From contig JAGAUM010000045.1 of NCBI GenBank assembly GCA_017620795.1, forward strand, positions 1 to 11,034: a stretch of 11,034 nt of DNA, read 5' to 3'. Every line of letters starts with the position of its first letter. Within the stretch, counting starts at the first letter, position 1. The translations under genes were made by a program, and so were the position numbers. The notes under the pieces are model-generated. The model had not been told where the DNA came from. It made no database searches and saw only the letters and a program-made list of their open reading frames with translations. The DNA comes from Clostridia bacterium. GTDB taxonomy: Bacteria; Bacillota; Clostridia; RGIG8785. Shown piece after piece: positions 1 through 7,402 of this stretch.

Positions 1-944
1 CCGTCAACACGCTTGCCTTCGTCTAAAATCCAGTGACGAACCGTCTTTTTCTGGAGCTTGTACAACGCTTCGCCAATCTGAGCGTCCTGATCCGGGAAGG
101 TCTCAGCCAAAGCTTCGATAGTTTCACGGGTCAATGCTTCAATCGCCTTGTCACGAACAGTCTTATCTGCAGTCAAGAGTGCAGGCTTTACCTTCTCGCC
201 TGCGAAAGCGGTAACCGCTTCCATCAGAGCAGGGTCAACAATGTGACGTTCATACTCGAACTTGGGCTTACCGATTTCAGCTACGATGCCGTCAATGAAA
301 GCACAAATCTTCTTGATTTCCTCATGAGCAAACATGATGGCTTTGTACATGACGTCTTCCTTGACTTCCTTGGCGCCAGCTTCGATCATAACGACCTTTT
401 CACGGGTACCTGCAACAGTCAGTTCAAGCAAGCTCTTTTCACGCTGTTCAACAGTGGGGTTGATGACGAATTCGCCATCGACCAAGCCAACGAAAACACC
501 GCCGATAGGACCATTGAAGGGGATGTCCGAAATGGACAAAGCAATGGAGCTACCGATCATAGCAGCAATTTCGGGGGCGTTGTCCTGCTCTACACACAGG
601 ACGGTGGAAATAACGGAAACGTCATTACGCAGGTCCGAGGGGAAGAGCGGACGGATGGGACGGTCGATAACACGAGAGGTCAAAATAGCCTTCTCGGAGG
701 GGCGACCTTCACGCTTAATAAAGCCTCCCGGAATCTTACCAACCGAGTAAAGTCTTTCTTCGTAGTCCACGCTCAAGGGGAAGAAGTCAATCCCGTCGCG
801 GGGCTTTTTGGATGCCGTAGCGTTACAAAGAACGGCGGTATCACCATAGCGAACCAAGGCAGAGCCGTTGGAAAGCCGTGCCATCTTACCCGTCTCAACA
901 ACCAACGGGCGTCCGGCGATTTCTGTGCGGAATACACGATGCAT
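1..944 (-). CDS. pnp: Polynucleotide phosphorylase, N-terminal part (3' end cut by window)
   Basis: PNPase degrades RNA 3' to 5' by phosphorolysis and is a core component of bacterial mRNA turnover. About 314 codons are present; the family is usually near 700 residues, so the second RNase PH core, KH and S1 domains lie outside the window. Visible are the opening of the first RNase PH-like domain (GRPLVVETGKMARL at about residues 11-24, then RYGDTAVL), the RVIDRPIRPLFP segment at about 91-102 and a long helical stretch leading towards the all-alpha linker. The ATG at 944 is preceded by AAAGGAGG at good spacing. The gene follows rpsO and its terminator, the usual Bacillota order. The 110 nt between that terminator and the start codon show no convincing promoter, so read-through or a weak promoter is possible. 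Family identification is very secure. Confidence 0.97.
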   Translation of the reverse strand, partial: MHRVFRTEIAGRPLVVETGKMARLSNGSALVRYGDTAVLCNATASKKPRDGIDFFPLSVDYEERLYSVGKIPGGFIKREGRPSEKAILTSRVIDRPIRPLFPSDLRNDVSVISTVLCVEQDNAPEIAAMIGSSIALSISDIPFNGPIGGVFVGLVDGEFVINPTVEQREKSLLELTVAGTREKVVMIEAGAKEVKEDVMYKAIMFAHEEIKKICAFIDGIVAEIGKPKFEYERHIVDPALMEAVTAFAGEKVKPALLTADKTVRDKAIEALTRETIEALAETFPDQDAQIGEALYKLQKKTVRHWILDEGKRVD

Positions 945-1054
945 GATAAATCCTCCTTTAATGAATGTTGAGGCCGTCGGATTTAGCACTTATTTCTACG
1001 CACTTGAAGCCAAGAACGCACAAATAACTGCTAAGACCAACGATACCTCGGATG

Positions 1055-1087
1055 AAAAAATGGGCGGCAAAGGTGATTCGCCGCCCA
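1055..1087 (-). terminator. Intrinsic terminator of rpsO
   Basis: Read on the minus strand, TGGGCGGC (1087-1080) pairs perfectly with GCCGCCCA (1068-1061) around an 11-nt loop and is followed at once by six T residues (1060-1055). It begins 9 nt after the rpsO stop codon and separates rpsO from pnp. It may be leaky, since no strong pnp promoter is evident downstream. Confidence 0.9.
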
Positions 1088-1096
1088 AGGTGCCAA

Positions 1097-1360
1097 CTAC
1101 TTTCTCAAGTTCAACTTTTCGATCAGAACACGATAACGCTCAATATCCTTCTTCATCAGGTAGTTGAGCAGACCGCGACGCTGACCTACCATCTTCAACA
1201 GACCACGTCTGGAGTGATGGTCCTTCTGGTTGACCTTTAAGTGCTCGTTCAAGTGATTGATTCTGTGAGTCAGGATAGCAACCTGAACTTCGGGAGAACC
1301 AGTGTCACCTTCGTGAGTCTTGTAGGCATCAACGATTGCTTGCTTTTCTTCCTTTAACAT
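1097..1360 (-). CDS. rpsO: 30S ribosomal protein S15
   Basis: S15 is a primary 16S rRNA-binding protein that nucleates the central domain of the 30S subunit and contributes to an intersubunit bridge. The 87-residue product matches the usual length of 88-89. It shows the family core: [11 protein letters not shown] at about residues 14-24, then [17 protein letters not shown] and a C-terminal basic [10 protein letters not shown] region. The ATG at 1360 follows AGGAGGTG; an upstream in-frame ATG at 1399 lies inside the leader, has no ribosome binding site and would add 13 residues foreign to the family. The gene has its own promoter at 1481-1509 and its own terminator at 1055-1087. S15 commonly represses its own translation by binding its leader, and the leader here can form a structure that occludes the ribosome binding site. 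Confidence 0.98.
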   Translation of the reverse strand: MLKEEKQAIVDAYKTHEGDTGSPEVQVAILTHRINHLNEHLKVNQKDHHSRRGLLKMVGQRRGLLNYLMKKDIERYRVLIEKLNLRK

Positions 1361-1474
1361 GATTTCACCTCCTAAAATTTTCTCCGAGCAACCAAGCATT
1401 GGGCAGGTGAAACTCTCGGAAACGAGAGCAGTACCCCAAAACTGAGCTGCGGATGAGCAAAATTGCCCATTAAC
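1361..1474 (-). promoter_or_regulatory. Structured rpsO 5' leader, candidate S15 autoregulatory RNA
   Basis: The leader of about 114 nt runs from the predicted transcription start to the rpsO ATG. In the RNA, UUUCACCU (1412-1405) is perfectly complementary to AGGUGAAA (1370-1363), which contains part of the Shine-Dalgarno sequence. Directly upstream is a 6-bp hairpin, CTCTCG-TTTC-CGAGAG (1428-1413), and nested inside the anti-SD stem is CCAA-TGC-TTGG (1402-1392). Competing pairings exist: TGGGCA (1469-1464) with TGCCCA (1405-1400), and TTTCCGAG in the first hairpin with CTCGGAGA nearer the start. Mutually exclusive folds of this kind fit a translational switch. Autoregulation by S15 is known for rpsO leaders in several bacteria with differing RNA structures; its operation here is inferred. 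Confidence 0.6.
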
Positions 1475-1480
1475 AGTGAT

Positions 1481-1509
1481 ATTCTACCACAAGTTAATCC
1501 ATTTGTAAA
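1481..1509 (-). promoter_or_regulatory. rpsO promoter (sigma-A type)
   Basis: On the minus strand, TTTACA (1509-1504) lies 17 nt upstream of TAGAAT (1486-1481), and a TGG just before the -10 gives an extended -10 element. The -35 box lies just upstream of, and the spacer overlaps, the ribF stop codon at 1494-1496. Transcription should start near 1474. It lets rpsO be expressed apart from the long upstream operon. Confidence 0.8.
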
Positions 1510-2396
1510 GGATTTTTTTGCAAATCTTTTAAAACCCGTTGTCCATCCTCTTCAATCTGGGCAAAGAGTGCTTCTTTCGAGTCAAATTTCCGCTCGTCAC
1601 GCAGATAACGGATAAAAGTCAAGGTGATGGTTTTGCCGTAAATCATACGGTCAAAGCCCAGCAGATTACTTTCGATGGTTAAGCGCTCTCCGTTGACGGT
1701 GGGGCGATAGCCTACGTTGGTCACGGCAGGAATGGTCTCCCCTTCTACCGTCACACGGGTTTCATAGACGCCATAGCTTGGGACCAGCTGACCTGTGATT
1801 TCCAAATTGGCAGTGGGAAAACCCATGGCACTTCCCAGCTGCTGACCATGAATCACTTCGCCACGCATGGCATAAGGTCGGCCCAAAAGGGTTTCGGCTT
1901 CTTTTAAGCGGTTTGTAGTTAAAAACTCCCGAATCAAGCTACTGCTGACCGTGCCATAAGGCGAATCCAGCAGTGGACAGACGGTGACTCGGTCTTCACC
2001 CATCAGCGTTTTTAAAAGGGTTGCCGTACCCACTGCGTCCCGACCGAAGCGGTAGTCCTCTCCGACCACCAGGGTTTTGGCATGACATGCGCCGATTAGC
2101 ACCTGTTCAACAAAATCCTCAGGCGAGGTTTTGGCAAGGGTTTCAGTAAAGGGCAGTAAGATAACGAAGTCCATGCCCAACGATTCCAAAAGCTCCAGTT
2201 TTTGTTCGTTGGTTTGCAGGAGTTTTCCTTCTTTTTTGGGAGGGGTTTCAAAGGTCAAAACGCCACAGGGATAGGAAGCTTTTTTCACCTCGTCCAGCAG
2301 GAGTTGATGACCCCGATGAACGCCGTCAAAAAAGCCCAATGCCAGAGCGGTTTCGGGGTAAAAGTCGGTTGTCGGTAAGCCGTAGATGATGTTCAT
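1494..2396 (-). CDS. ribF: Bifunctional riboflavin kinase / FAD synthetase
   Basis: RibF phosphorylates riboflavin to FMN and adenylylates FMN to FAD in the cytoplasm. At 300 residues the protein is of typical length. The N-terminal nucleotidyltransferase domain has GFFDGVHRGH at 21-30, GEDYRFGRD at about 112-120 and SSSLIRE at 151-157. The C-terminal kinase domain has GFPTANL at 192-198, PSYGVY at about 206-211 and the expected catalytic glutamate at about 242 in IESNLL. Two normally conserved places differ: the usual FDPHP segment is FETPP at 49-53, losing its histidine, and the residues after the glutamate read SNLLGF where family members usually have a histidine and aspartate. The ATG at 2396 overlaps the truB stop as ATGA, so coupled translation is likely. 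Identification is secure; full FAD synthetase activity is slightly less certain. Confidence 0.95.
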   Translation of the reverse strand: MNIIYGLPTTDFYPETALALGFFDGVHRGHQLLLDEVKKASYPCGVLTFETPPKKEGKLLQTNEQKLELLESLGMDFVILLPFTETLAKTSPEDFVEQVLIGACHAKTLVVGEDYRFGRDAVGTATLLKTLMGEDRVTVCPLLDSPYGTVSSSLIREFLTTNRLKEAETLLGRPYAMRGEVIHGQQLGSAMGFPTANLEITGQLVPSYGVYETRVTVEGETIPAVTNVGYRPTVNGERLTIESNLLGFDRMIYGKTITLTFIRYLRDERKFDSKEALFAQIEEDGQRVLKDLQKNPLQMD

Positions 2397-3283
2397 TCTC
2401 CGTCACCTCCACCGTGAAAGGCAATCTTCATGCGTAGTTTGTCCCCTTCCCGCTGGGAAATTCCCAAAAGGGTTCCGTCGGTATCGCAGATGCGGATTCG
2501 CTCCCCCTCCGTTTCTTTACGGGCAGGTAGAGGAACACCGTTTTGGACCAGAAAAAGTTCCTTGCCGCTGACTGTACGGACGGGGTAATCCCCATACACT
2601 TCATTTAACGAGGTGATGGCATCCTCTCCCCGACCTTCTTGCACCATACGGGAAAGTGTTTCCTCGGTATAAGCGTTTTCCAGTAAAAAGGGACCGCTTT
2701 TAATCCGAATCAGGCGGTTGACATAAGCACCGCAACCCAAAGCATCACCCATGTCGGCACAGAGGGTGCGGATATAGGTGCCTTTGGAGCAATAGACATC
2801 AAGGGTAATTAAGTCCCCGTCCCGCTCCACCAGACGAATTTCGTCGATGCGGACTTTGCGGGCAGGACGCTCAATCTCTTCGCCACGGCGTGCCAGCTCA
2901 TAAAGCTTCTTACCGTTTAATTTGACCGCCGAGTACATAGGCGGAATCTGTTCAATCTCGCCTGTGAAGCGAGCAATAGTTTCTTCTAATTGGGCATCAG
3001 AAACATCGACTCTGCATTCGGTCAAAACCGTGCCGTCTGCGTCTTGAGTGTCGGTTGTCATGCCCAAAACCATGGTGGCGCGATAAGCCTTGTCCGAGTC
3101 GGTAAGCATGCCAGAAGCTTTGGTACCCTTGCCGATGCAGATGGGCAAAACCCCCTCTGCCATAGGGTCTAAGGTACCGGTATGGCCAATCTTTTTAATG
3201 CCCAACAGCCGACGCATCCGATAAATCATATCATGAGAAGTAGGGCCGCAGGGCTTGTAAAGGTTTAAAATTCCGCTTTTCAT
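2393..3283 (-). CDS. truB: tRNA pseudouridine(55) synthase TruB
   Basis: TruB converts U55 in the T-loop of nearly all tRNAs to pseudouridine. The 296-residue protein begins with the family-typical GILNLYKPCGPTSHD, carries the catalytic GHTGTLDPMAEG motif at 33-44 with the nucleophilic aspartate at about 39, and has QIPPMYSAVKLNGKKLYELAR-like substrate-binding residues at about 112-131 (MYSAVK and GKKLYELAR are clear) and CSKGTYIRTL at about 164-173. The C-terminal 60 or so residues, ending in GDKLRMKIAF, resemble the small PUA-like tail of bacterial TruB. The ATG at 3283 overlaps the nrnA stop by one base (TGATG), and its own TGA lies inside the ribF start, so it is tightly coupled on both sides. 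Confidence 0.97.
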   Translation of the reverse strand: MKSGILNLYKPCGPTSHDMIYRMRRLLGIKKIGHTGTLDPMAEGVLPICIGKGTKASGMLTDSDKAYRATMVLGMTTDTQDADGTVLTECRVDVSDAQLEETIARFTGEIEQIPPMYSAVKLNGKKLYELARRGEEIERPARKVRIDEIRLVERDGDLITLDVYCSKGTYIRTLCADMGDALGCGAYVNRLIRIKSGPFLLENAYTEETLSRMVQEGRGEDAITSLNEVYGDYPVRTVSGKELFLVQNGVPLPARKETEGERIRICDTDGTLLGISQREGDKLRMKIAFHGGGDGE

Positions 3284-4236
3284 CAGAGTGTGGATGCCAC
3301 CGCCTTTTGGAGGGCTTCGATGGTTTCTTCCAGTGTTGCATTGGACGTATACCCTGCCGCACGGGCGTGGCCGCCACCCATAAAGGATGCGGCAATAGCG
3401 GAAACGTCCACAATCCGTTCCGAACGAAGGCTGACTTTGTAAGCACCATCCTCCCGTTCCCGTAAGAACGCGCCCACTTCAACACCTTGCAGGTTTCGGA
3501 GCATATTGGACATGCCGTCCAGCTCCGCATCACCAACGTCAATAGTTTGAGCAACACTGCGCGGCAGAAAACCTACTGCCAAGCGGTCATTGCAGAAAAA
3601 GCGCAGGGTCTTGATGACTTCCGCCTTTGCTTGCAGGGAAGCCAAGGTTGTGACCTCGTACAAGCGGTGATGGATCTCGTTACTATCTGCGCCCAAGCGC
3701 AATAAAGCACCTGCAACCTGATGGGTCTTTTCGGTGGTAGCGGAATAGGCAAACCGCCCCGTATCGGTCACAACGCCTACATAAAGCGCCGTTGCCATTT
3801 CGGGCGTGATGGGGATTTGCCACTCGTTTAACAAATCAAAGACCATTTCAGCGGTCGATGCCGAGTCTCCGTCGATGATATTGGTATGGGCATAGCCCGT
3901 GTTGGTATGATGATGGTCCACTACTAAGGTGTGGGGATGGGCCAAGAATGCAGATTCTGCCGCACCCAGACGGTCGGGAGCGCCACAATCCAAAGCAATC
4001 ATCCAGTCATAGATGTCGGGGAGCATGGTTTCGATTAATTGGGATTCTGCCGTGAAAAAGCGATAGGTCTCCTCTACCGGTCGCTCGGTAAAAAAGGAGA
4101 CCTCTTTTCCCAAGGAACGCAATCCCAAAACCAACGCCGTTGCGCTACCTAGCGCATCGCCGTCGGGGTGAACATGGGTCAGGACCGCAATGCGGCAAGA
4201 CCGTTCGAGTTCATTCCTCAGATTCCTCTCGCTCAT
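3283..4236 (-). CDS. nrnA: DHH-family bifunctional oligoribonuclease / pAp phosphatase
   Basis: NrnA-type proteins hydrolyse very short RNAs (nanoRNA, and in many species linear dinucleotides such as pGpG or pApA) and can dephosphorylate pAp. The 317-residue length is typical. Metal-binding motifs appear in order: HVHPDGDALGS at 21-31, ALDCG at 81-85, VVDHHH at 105-110, GVVTDTGRF at 154-162, and the DHHA1 motif MGGGHARAAG at about 286-295. The chosen ATG at 4236 has CGGAGG upstream; a longer in-frame reading from 4308 would place 24 unrelated residues inside the rbfA coding region. The start lies 26 bp inside the end of rbfA, and the stop touches truB. Placement beside rbfA and truB is the common Bacillota order. 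The exact in vivo substrate cannot be read from sequence. Confidence 0.93.
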   Translation of the reverse strand: MSERNLRNELERSCRIAVLTHVHPDGDALGSATALVLGLRSLGKEVSFFTERPVEETYRFFTAESQLIETMLPDIYDWMIALDCGAPDRLGAAESAFLAHPHTLVVDHHHTNTGYAHTNIIDGDSASTAEMVFDLLNEWQIPITPEMATALYVGVVTDTGRFAYSATTEKTHQVAGALLRLGADSNEIHHRLYEVTTLASLQAKAEVIKTLRFFCNDRLAVGFLPRSVAQTIDVGDAELDGMSNMLRNLQGVEVGAFLREREDGAYKVSLRSERIVDVSAIAASFMGGGHARAAGYTSNATLEETIEALQKAVASTL

Positions 4237-4585
4237 GTTTTTCCTCCGAAAATGTGTTGATAATCTGGGCGATTTTTGCACCGTGTGCAATGGAATGGTC
4301 CGCCTCAAAAATCAACTCAGGGGTGTAGCGCACGTCTACCTTCTGGGCCAGTTCTCTACGAATGAACCCTGCGGCACGGCGCAACCCTTCCAATGTTTTT
4401 TGTTCTTCCTCCTCGTTACCCAGTACACTGACATAGACCTTGGCAAAGCGCAGGTCTTTGGTAACGGACATAGAGACCACGCTGGTCATCGAGGCAATCC
4501 GCGGGTCTTTAAGACCGCGGATTACTTCTACCAGACCATGCTTTAATGTTTCGCTGATGCGATCAATTCGCTGATAGCCTGCCAT
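4211..4585 (-). CDS. rbfA: 30S ribosome-binding factor A
   Basis: RbfA is a small KH-fold protein that binds the pre-30S subunit during late 16S rRNA maturation and is important in cold adaptation. The 124-residue product shows the family pattern: an N-terminal helix (RIDRISETLKHGLVEVI), DPRI followed by VSMSVTKDLRFAKVYVSV at about 44-61, RRAAGFIRREL at about 74-84 and the VRYTPELIFEADHSI strand near 90-104, with an acidic tail. The ATG at 4585 shares one base with the infB stop (TAATG); an in-frame start at 4615 would lie within infB and add residues foreign to RbfA. The gene ylxP, which in Bacillus subtilis separates infB and rbfA, is absent. Its end overlaps nrnA by 26 bp. Confidence 0.96.
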   Translation of the reverse strand: MAGYQRIDRISETLKHGLVEVIRGLKDPRIASMTSVVSMSVTKDLRFAKVYVSVLGNEEEEQKTLEGLRRAAGFIRRELAQKVDVRYTPELIFEADHSIAHGAKIAQIINTFSEEKHEREESEE

Positions 4586-6816
4586 TAGCGTGCTACCTCT
4601 TCCATCACGAAGCACTCAACAACGTCCTGCTCCTTGATGTCGTTGAAGTTCTCGAAGCCAAGACCACATTCGTAGCTGTTGGCAACTTCCTTCACGTCAT
4701 CTTTAAAGCGCTTTAAGGAGTTGAGCTTGCCTTCATGGATAACAATACCGTCGCGAACGATGCGGACTTCACTGTTGCGGACAATCTTACCGTCGGTAAC
4801 ATAGCAACCTGCGATGGTGCCGACACCACTGACCTTAAAGGTCTGGCGGACTTGGGCATGACCCAGAACATTTTCAACATACTGGGGTGCCAGCATACCC
4901 TTCATAGCGGCTTCCATTTCCTCGATTGCCTGATAAATAACGCGATACAGGCGAATGTCTGCACCCTGCCGTTTTGCCGATTCCATGGTAGAAGCAGTGG
5001 GACGGACATTAAACCCGATGATAATAGCGTTGGAGGCCGTTGCCAGCATAACGTCCGACTCGGTAACAGTACCAACACCGCCGTGGATGACACGGACACG
5101 AACTTCGTCGTTGCTCAGCTTCTCCAAAGACTGACGCATTGCCTCAACAGAGCCTTGTACGTCTGCTTTTAGGATGATGCGGAGTTCTTTCATTTCGCCC
5201 TCTTTAATCTGGTCAAAGAGGTTATCCAAAGTGACACGGGAAACCGCGTTCTGTGCCTCGGTCTTAATCTTTTGTTTTCTGGCTTCAACGACCTCGCGTG
5301 CTTTACGCTCGTCAGAAACGGCGTAGAAAACATCGCCACCTTCGGGAGTTTCGGAAAGGCCGGTAATCTCAACAGGAACGGACGGGCCTGCTTCCTTTAA
5401 GCGTCTGCCCTTGTCATCTACCATGACGCGGACACGGCCGACAGCAGTACCTGCAACCACGATGTCGCCACTCTTTAAGGTACCGTTCTGAACCAAAACG
5501 GTGGCAACAGGACCGCGACCCTTATCCAGACGAGACTCGATAACAGTACCCTTTGCCATACGGTCGGGGTTGGCTTTTAGCTCGCGCATTTCGGCAACCA
5601 GCAGAATCATTTCCAATACATCGTCGATACCGGTGCGATTCTTTGCCGAGGTATTGACACAGATGGTGTCACCGCCCCAGATTTCGGGAACGAGGCCATG
5701 CTCGGTCAGTTCCTGCATAACGCGATCGGGGTTGGCAGTAGGCTTATCAATCTTGTTGATGGCTACGATGATCGAGACGTTTGCCGCTTTGGCATGGTTG
5801 ATTGCCTCAATGGTCTGGGGCATGATGCCGTCGTCTGCAGCAACAACTAAGACAGCGATATCGGTAACCTGTGCACCACGGGCACGCATTGCCGTAAAGG
5901 CTTCGTGACCGGGGGTGTCTAAGAAGGTAATGTCCTGATCGTGGATGCGGACGCGACAAGCACCGATGTGCTGGGTAATACCACCTGCTTCAGTAGCCGT
6001 AACGTTACTGTCACGAATTGCGTCAAGCAGAGAGGTTTTACCGTGGTCAACGTGACCCATAACAACAACGACAGGAGAGCGAGGCTTCAAGTCCTCGGGA
6101 GCGTCTTCTACATCCTGGAAGAGTTTATCTTCCTCGGTAACGATAATCTCACGGGTAACGGTTGCGCCGAAGTCTTCTGCCACCAGTGCGGCAGTGTCAT
6201 AGTCAACGGTCTGGCTGACCGCTGCCATGATACCCAGCATCATCAGTTTCTTGATGACTTCAACGGCGGGCTTGCCCAGACGCTCTGCCAGTTCACCGAC
6301 CGAGATTTCGTCAGGAATCATGATTTCCAGTTTTTCAGGCTTTGCCTTTTCCTTGCTGGTCTTTTCGGGCATTGCCTTTTTGTTGTGGTCCTGCTTCTCG
6401 CCACGGCGGTTCTTTTTAATCTTCTGCTTGCCGCCTACAACGTTCAGGCTTTCGACAGGAGCCAGTTCCTCTTCAATCTTCTCATTGGCGTCGATTTTAT
6501 CCAAATCTGCCGTCGATTGACGGGTTTCTACGTAACGAACGGTGGAACCCGTGATTTCCTCGCTCTCGGCAACGATTTCTTCTACCGAGACATCGGGTTC
6601 CTGAGGCTTTTCTTCTTTCTTCTTCTGGGGGAAGACAATCTCCTCTACCGCGGTTTTCTGTGTATAGTACTCAAAAATCAAGTCCAATTCAGCTTCTTCC
6701 AACAGTGCCATGTGGTTTTTTACCGGCATGTCATACTGCGCCAGAAGCTCCATCAGTTCCTTGCTGGGGACATTGATGGCTTTGGAAAGTTCATGCACTC
6801 TTTGCTTGATAATCAT
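4585..6816 (-). CDS. infB: Translation initiation factor IF-2
   Basis: IF-2 is the GTPase that delivers formyl-methionyl-tRNA to the 30S subunit and promotes subunit joining. The 743-residue protein has an N-terminal IF2_N subdomain (1-50), a charged linker rich in Lys and Glu (about 60-160), and a second IF2_N-like segment (about 165-220). The G domain has G1 GHVDHGKT at 254-261, G2 around GGITQHIGA at 278-286, G3 DTPGH at 300-304, G4 NKID at 354-357 and G5 SAK at 390-392. Domains II to IV follow, ending with the family-typical [16 protein letters not shown] region. The ATG at 6816 is preceded by GGAGGTG lying immediately after the ylxQ stop, 14 nt upstream. The stop overlaps the rbfA start by one base. 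No frameshift is seen. An internal start for a shorter isoform cannot be judged from sequence. Confidence 0.98.
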   Translation of the reverse strand: MIIKQRVHELSKAINVPSKELMELLAQYDMPVKNHMALLEEAELDLIFEYYTQKTAVEEIVFPQKKKEEKPQEPDVSVEEIVAESEEITGSTVRYVETRQSTADLDKIDANEKIEEELAPVESLNVVGGKQKIKKNRRGEKQDHNKKAMPEKTSKEKAKPEKLEIMIPDEISVGELAERLGKPAVEVIKKLMMLGIMAAVSQTVDYDTAALVAEDFGATVTREIIVTEEDKLFQDVEDAPEDLKPRSPVVVVMGHVDHGKTSLLDAIRDSNVTATEAGGITQHIGACRVRIHDQDITFLDTPGHEAFTAMRARGAQVTDIAVLVVAADDGIMPQTIEAINHAKAANVSIIVAINKIDKPTANPDRVMQELTEHGLVPEIWGGDTICVNTSAKNRTGIDDVLEMILLVAEMRELKANPDRMAKGTVIESRLDKGRGPVATVLVQNGTLKSGDIVVAGTAVGRVRVMVDDKGRRLKEAGPSVPVEITGLSETPEGGDVFYAVSDERKAREVVEARKQKIKTEAQNAVSRVTLDNLFDQIKEGEMKELRIILKADVQGSVEAMRQSLEKLSNDEVRVRVIHGGVGTVTESDVMLATASNAIIIGFNVRPTASTMESAKRQGADIRLYRVIYQAIEEMEAAMKGMLAPQYVENVLGHAQVRQTFKVSGVGTIAGCYVTDGKIVRNSEVRIVRDGIVIHEGKLNSLKRFKDDVKEVANSYECGLGFENFNDIKEQDVVECFVMEEVAR

Positions 6817-6830
6817 TCAATCCACCTCCG

Positions 6831-7136
6831 TTAGTCTTTTGCCAAAAGACGGATAAACTGGTTGGCAAAGCCTTCATCATTGATGCTGATGACCGCGGCG
6901 GTTTCCCGTCCGCAAGCTCTTCCGATTTCCGCCTTTGTGACATACTGAAGACAGGGGATGTTATAATCGGCGCACATACCGTTGTAGCTACGCTTTAAAT
7001 GCTCGGATGCGTCCGAAGCGAGCAGGATGACATAGGTTTTCCCTTTGTTCAATGCATCGCGGCAAGCATAATCGCCCGATACCATTCGCCCTGCCTTTTT
7101 ACAAAGACCGAGCAGTCCTAAGCCGTTATTCTGCAT
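6831..7136 (-). CDS. ylxQ: L7Ae-family ribosomal/RNA-binding protein YlxQ
   Basis: This 101-residue protein belongs to the L7Ae/L30e/S12e/Gadd45 fold, whose members bind K-turn RNA. The bacterial YlxQ group is encoded between rnpM and infB and is dispensable, with poorly defined function. Visible are LGLLGLCKKAGRMVSGD at about residues 6-22, the YVILLASDASE strand-turn region at about 35-45, and the CLQYVTKAEIGRACGRE loop at about 62-78, all typical of the fold. The ATG at 7136 is preferred because AAGGAG ends 7 nt upstream; an in-frame TTG at 7142 lies almost on the ribosome binding site. The gene starts 11 bp inside the end of rnpM and ends 14 nt before infB, so its expression is tied to the nusA operon. 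Confidence 0.9.
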   Translation of the reverse strand: MQNNGLGLLGLCKKAGRMVSGDYACRDALNKGKTYVILLASDASEHLKRSYNGMCADYNIPCLQYVTKAEIGRACGRETAAVISINDEGFANQFIRLLAKD

Positions 7137-7401
7137 TCGCAATCTCCTTCTTCAAACTCTCATACACTTCATCGCTGATACGCTGTGAAAAGGCACGTTC
7201 CAAACGGTTGGATTTCTGTGCTTTTTCAAGACATTCCAAATGGGGGCAGACATACGCGCCACGGCCTGCTTTCTTTCCGGTCAGGTCCATAGACACGTTG
7301 CCCTCCTTGTCCTTTACCACGCGAACCAGCTCTTTTTTCGGCTTCATTTCGCCACAGCCGATGCACATCCGCATCGGGATTTTTCGGGGAGTTACAGGCA
7401 T
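7126..7401 (-). CDS. rnpM: RNase P modulator RnpM (YlxR/DUF448 family)
   Basis: YlxR proteins are small basic RNA-binding proteins. The Bacillus subtilis member has been reported to bind the RNase P RNA and modulate its activity, hence RnpM. The 91-residue protein shows the family signature: PMRMCIGCGEMKPKKELVR at 9-27, then GRGAYVCP at about 47-54, ECLEKAQKSNRLERAF at about 56-71. Cysteines at 13, 16, 52 and 57 are spaced as in a possible metal site or structural cluster. The ATG at 7401 lies one base beyond the nusA TAA and uses CGGAGG inside the end of nusA; a longer reading from 7434 would run inside nusA. The 3' end overlaps ylxQ by 11 bp. Function here is assigned from family and context. 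Confidence 0.93.
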   Translation of the reverse strand: MPVTPRKIPMRMCIGCGEMKPKKELVRVVKDKEGNVSMDLTGKKAGRGAYVCPHLECLEKAQKSNRLERAFSQRISDEVYESLKKEIANAE

Positions 7402-7402
7402 C

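Noticed and set aside
33..971. 312-residue open frame on the plus strand
   Set aside because: It lies fully antisense to pnp, which is unmistakable by motif. The plus-strand product has no recognisable motifs, and no plus-strand ribosome binding site was found.
985..1022. Repeated AAGTGC / GTGC words and a tiny CTTG-GCTT-CAAG hairpin in the pnp leader
   Set aside because: The repeats are short and the stem is only 4 bp, within chance expectation.
1361..1399. Longer rpsO start at 1399
   Set aside because: It would add 13 residues not found in S15, has no ribosome binding site and falls in the structured leader.
4237..4308. Longer nrnA start at 4308
   Set aside because: The extra 24 residues lie in rbfA coding sequence and are unlike NrnA; the ATG at 4236 has a good ribosome binding site.
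5941..6834. 297-residue open frame on the plus strand
   Set aside because: It is the antisense shadow of the infB N-terminal and linker regions. Its Phe/Leu-rich composition follows from the Lys/Glu-rich linker read in reverse.
7137..7142. TTG start for ylxQ at 7142
   Set aside because: It sits almost on the AAGGAG sequence, so it is too close for initiation; the ATG at 7136 is correctly spaced.
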